NCBI GenBank assembly: GCA_018238155.1
Contig: JABCTZ010000036.1
Span: 124,001 to 188,000, forward strand
Direction of reading: 5' to 3'
Length of the DNA: 64,000 bases
Source of the DNA: Candidatus Heimdallarchaeota archaeon
GTDB lineage: Archaea > Asgardarchaeota > Heimdallarchaeia > JABLTI01
The notes under the pieces were generated by a model that did no database searches, was not told the DNA's origin, and saw only the letters and a list, made by a program, of their open reading frames with translations. Positions within the stretch are counted from its first letter, which is position 1, and the number at the start of each line of letters is the position of its first letter. Positions 63,651 to 64,000 of the stretch are shown here, one piece after another. Position numbers and translations under genes: made by a program.

Positions 63651-64000
63651 ATGATAAATCAAAGATCAGATATGAATAATAAAACCTTTTACAAAATAGC
63701 AAAGCTCGGTTTTTTTACGAGTGTTTTTACAAACATAGTGTTTCTTGTTATTCTAATTTATATACATCAATTATCATTAAATAGTGATTATCCTTGGTAT
63801 GATTTTGAATTAAGTGAGTTTGTTCTAAATGGACAACCTAGTAAGCTACTCTTTGATTTGGCAATAATAATAAATGGTTTGGGATTAGTTTGTGCGATTT
63901 ATCCATTATCCTTTTTTTTGGCAACCAAGAAAGTTAAAATCACTTATCTAATAATGGCTTCTATCGTTTCTTTCTCATTGATAGGTATAGGTATTTTTCC
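63651..64000 (+). CDS. Membrane protein, partial at window end (DUF998-like)
   Basis: An ATG at 63651 (or 63672) opens a frame with no stop to the window end, about 116 codons. It has three likely helices: FTSVFTNIVFLVILIYI, LAIIINGLGLVCAIYPLSFFL and YLIMASIVSFSLIGIGIF. The loop with WYDFELSEFVLNG and the end at GIFP resemble DUF998 membrane proteins. The 3' end is outside the window. Confidence 0.7.
   Translation, partial: MINQRSDMNNKTFYKIAKLGFFTSVFTNIVFLVILIYIHQLSLNSDYPWYDFELSEFVLNGQPSKLLFDLAIIINGLGLVCAIYPLSFFLATKKVKITYLIMASIVSFSLIGIGIF

Overview
This AT-rich (roughly one-third GC) 64-kb window looks like the genome of an archaeon, most probably an Asgard archaeon. Evidence includes an AglB/STT3-type oligosaccharyltransferase, AbrB-type regulators, a TrmJ-type methyltransferase, archaeal TATA-like boxes with Shine-Dalgarno sites (often AGGTGA) before TTG/GTG/ATG starts, and a tRNA-Trp gene with archaeal-style introns. 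An operon coding for a longin-like protein, an Arf-like small GTPase and a seven-helix membrane protein is the most Asgard-like signal. The lineage cannot be fixed without phylogeny. I see no CRISPR array, insertion sequence, rRNA or prophage.

Layout. 0-8.7 kb: a large PAS/GAF histidine kinase with an overlapping membrane microprotein, a nitroreductase, an ABC exporter pair divergent from a TetR regulator across a palindromic operator, and a repeat protein. 9-19.4 kb: a VOC protein, a phospholipase C-like/DUF4332 fusion, a cysteine-rich unknown, peptidase T, an AbrB-ACT fusion, a TPR protein with a lysine-rich tail, a metallophosphoesterase and a TPR protein. 19.4-22.3 kb: an unrecognised 426-aa protein followed closely by a fusion of a DapA/NAL-family pyruvate aldolase with a formaldehyde-activating enzyme (Fae). 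I regard this as the best candidate for a new system. 22.3-24.9 kb: an accessory-looking pair, a sulfotransferase and an orphan adenine DNA methyltransferase.

25-36.4 kb: a HEAT-repeat protein, type I dehydroquinase, a two-motif AbrB-like protein, two adjacent Cache sensors (one with TPR and VWA domains, one with no output domain), two fold-III PLP decarboxylases (SpeA-like and LysA-like), and a SAM methyltransferase. 36.5-44.2 kb: a small protein, an alkaline-phosphatase-superfamily protein, an SDR epimerase with a basic tail, an MBL hydrolase, a LVIVD beta-propeller with a membrane partner, and an MFS carrier. 44.5-46.5 kb: the longin/GTPase/7TM operon with its own promoter and terminator. 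It is followed by a structured segment with two tiny ORFs.

47-64 kb: a HAAS/PadR pair with a palindromic operator, an SbcD-like nuclease, an MBL protein, a DinB-like protein, a TPR protein, tRNA-Trp with two introns, a secreted clostripain-like protease, TrmJ, a DUF1028 remnant, a B12-binding radical SAM protein, a winged-helix protein, a 774-aa coiled-coil zinc-ribbon protein, AglB, and a membrane protein cut by the window end. Family names are by eye from motifs; no database search was run.
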